From NCBI GenBank assembly GCA_963521545.1, contig CAUQVP010000041.1, forward strand, positions 1 to 14,511: DNA of 14,511 nt, read 5' to 3'. Numbering within the stretch: position 1 is the first letter of the stretch; each line of letters begins with the position of its first letter. This DNA is from JABCPE02 sp963521545 (GTDB lineage: Bacteria > Bacteroidota > Bacteroidia > Flavobacteriales > Weeksellaceae). The position numbers were made by a program, and so were the translations under genes. Positions 13,428 to 14,511 of this stretch are shown in pieces. The notes under the pieces are model-generated. The model made no database searches, was not told the DNA's origin, and saw nothing but the letters and a program-made list of their open reading frames with translations.

Positions 13428-14510
13428 TTAATTATTTTGAACTCTCAGCATTAAACGACAAATATAATTAATTTCTTCTTCTGTCAAATCAAAATAAAGC
13501 GGAAGACAAAGCACTCTTCTCGAAATATCTTCTGTGATAGGGAATTCCACCTTTGGGAGGTATGGTAGAGAAGAGGCCAAACTCGGATAAAAATATCTTC
13601 GGGTAAAGATTTCATTAAGATCCAGCTCTGCTTTGATTTTTAATAAAAGCTCCTCCGATTCTAAAACCACAGGATAGTAGGCGTAGTTTTGGTTTGCATC
13701 CTCATGCCAAGCTACTTTTCGTGCTTTTAGGGTTTTTAGATTTTTATCATAGCACTCGGATAGTTTTTTGCGTTGGTTGTGGATTGCCTCGGTGTGTTTT
13801 AGGTTTGCTAATCCCATAGCGGCGTGAAACTCAGAGTTTTTACCATTAATTCCCAATTCCGAAAACGAATCAAATCCAGAAATCCCAAAATTACGAATAG
13901 ATGCCAGTTTTTTTAGTAAATCAGGATTTTGGGTAATAATCAGTCCGCCTTCCACAGAGTGATAGAGTTTAGTGGAATGCAGGGAACAAGTGGAGATATC
14001 GCCATATTCAAAAACAGATTTTCCATTTACTTTTACACCAAAAGCATGGGCGGCATCGTAGATTACTTTTAAATTATGTTTTTTAGCAATCTGCTCTATT
14101 TTAACCACATCACAAGGGTTTCCGTAGACATGCGTAGCCAAGATAGCTTGGGTTTTTTCTGTGATGGCATCTTCTATTTTGTCTGCATCTATGCATAGAG
14201 ATTCGGGACAAATATCCACAAATACCGGCGTGCAGCCTTCCCAGACAATAGAACTTGTGGTCGCCACAAATGAAAACGGAGTGGTTATAATCTCTCCCGT
14301 TATATCCAAAGCCTTGATAGCCATTTGGATAGCTACAGTTCCATTGGTTACAAATAATAAATGCTGGACATCAAGGAATTCTTTCAGTTCCATTTCTAAC
14401 TGGCTAGACAGAGGTCCCATGTTAGTAAGCCACTGGCGGGTCCAGATTCCATCTATATATTTTAGATATTCCTCTTTTGGAGGGAGGAAAGGTTTGGTTA
14501 CAGGTATCAT
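13428..14510 (-). CDS. DegT/DnrJ/EryC1/StrS family sugar aminotransferase
   Basis: A PLP enzyme that makes amino-deoxysugar nucleotides for surface glycans. Key residues are visible: VTNGTVAIQMAI (54-65) for the cofactor phosphate, TPFSFVATTSSI (77-88), TPVFVDI (94-100), VIYDAAHAFGVK (149-160) with Asp152 toward the pyridine nitrogen, and SLHSTKLYHSVEGGLI (176-191) with the PLP-binding Lys181. The C-terminal half has NSEFHAAMGLANL and RRYFYPSL. The length, 360 residues, is normal. The N-terminus MIPVTKPFLPPKEEY and WLTNMGPLSSQLE resemble enzymes acting on dTDP-4-keto-6-deoxyglucose (VioA-like), but this is from memory and a 3-keto substrate is possible. The ATG at 14510 is one base from the window edge. 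It fits the family start, so the gene is probably complete. It is the first visible gene of the glycan operon. Confidence 0.94.
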   Translation of the reverse strand: MIPVTKPFLPPKEEYLKYIDGIWTRQWLTNMGPLSSQLEMELKEFLDVQHLLFVTNGTVAIQMAIKALDITGEIITTPFSFVATTSSIVWEGCTPVFVDICPESLCIDADKIEDAITEKTQAILATHVYGNPCDVVKIEQIAKKHNLKVIYDAAHAFGVKVNGKSVFEYGDISTCSLHSTKLYHSVEGGLIITQNPDLLKKLASIRNFGISGFDSFSELGINGKNSEFHAAMGLANLKHTEAIHNQRKKLSECYDKNLKTLKARKVAWHEDANQNYAYYPVVLESEELLLKIKAELDLNEIFTRRYFYPSLASSLPYLPKVEFPITEDISRRVLCLPLYFDLTEEEINYICRLMLRVQNN

Positions 14511-14511
14511 T

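Overview
The window looks like the chromosome of a low-GC member of the Bacteroidota, most likely a flavobacterium of the Chryseobacterium/Riemerella/Elizabethkingia (Weeksellaceae) type. This rests on the A+T-rich DNA, the weak Shine-Dalgarno signals with A-rich leaders, three matches to the Bacteroidota -7 promoter box TAnnTTTG, and the gene families present (LIC_10190-type membrane protein, WCGDA thioredoxin-like protein, CNHCP thioredoxin-like protein, small lipoproteins with a Cys-Lys-acidic start). The genus is an inference. No tRNA, rRNA, CRISPR array, insertion sequence or phage gene was seen. No stretch longer than 300 bases lacks a gene.

Layout. (1) Positions 1-1843, minus strand: the first 23 codons of a gene running off the left edge, then three small unrecognised lipoprotein genes in visibly A+T-rich DNA. 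(2) Positions 1874-3899, minus strand: a housekeeping operon yicC - gmk - folB, with folB overlapping gmk by ATGA, closed by a long hairpin with a U tract at 1874-1923. (3) Positions 3919-3977: a divergent promoter region. (4) Positions 3996-10413, plus strand: a large polytopic membrane protein, aroC, two thioredoxin-fold proteins, an OsmC-family protein, a ketoacyl-ACP synthase III and a membrane acyltransferase. From aroC to the synthase the gaps are only 2 to 15 bases, so this is probably one transcription unit. (5) Positions 10427-10450: a perfect 10-bp hairpin that serves as terminator for both converging transcripts. (6) Positions 10449-14510, minus strand: three GT-A type glycosyltransferases and a DegT-family sugar aminotransferase. 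This is one end of a cell-surface polysaccharide locus that continues past the right edge.

How the genes fit together. The left-centre is core metabolism: guanylate kinase, the YicC RNase, dihydroneopterin aldolase for folate, and chorismate synthase for aromatics and folate. The middle plus-strand block adds thiol and peroxide chemistry (Trx-like, Trx-like, OsmC) and lipid or acyl chemistry (KAS III, acyltransferase). The right side builds surface glycans: the aminotransferase would make an amino-deoxysugar nucleotide, the glycosyltransferases would assemble it, and the acyltransferase, perhaps with the KAS III, could decorate it. That last link is inference.

I did not find a clearly new biological system. 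The points most worth a second look are the obligatory N-terminal extension of FolB, the hairpin directly in front of the lipoprotein cluster, and the unrecognised lipoprotein trio.
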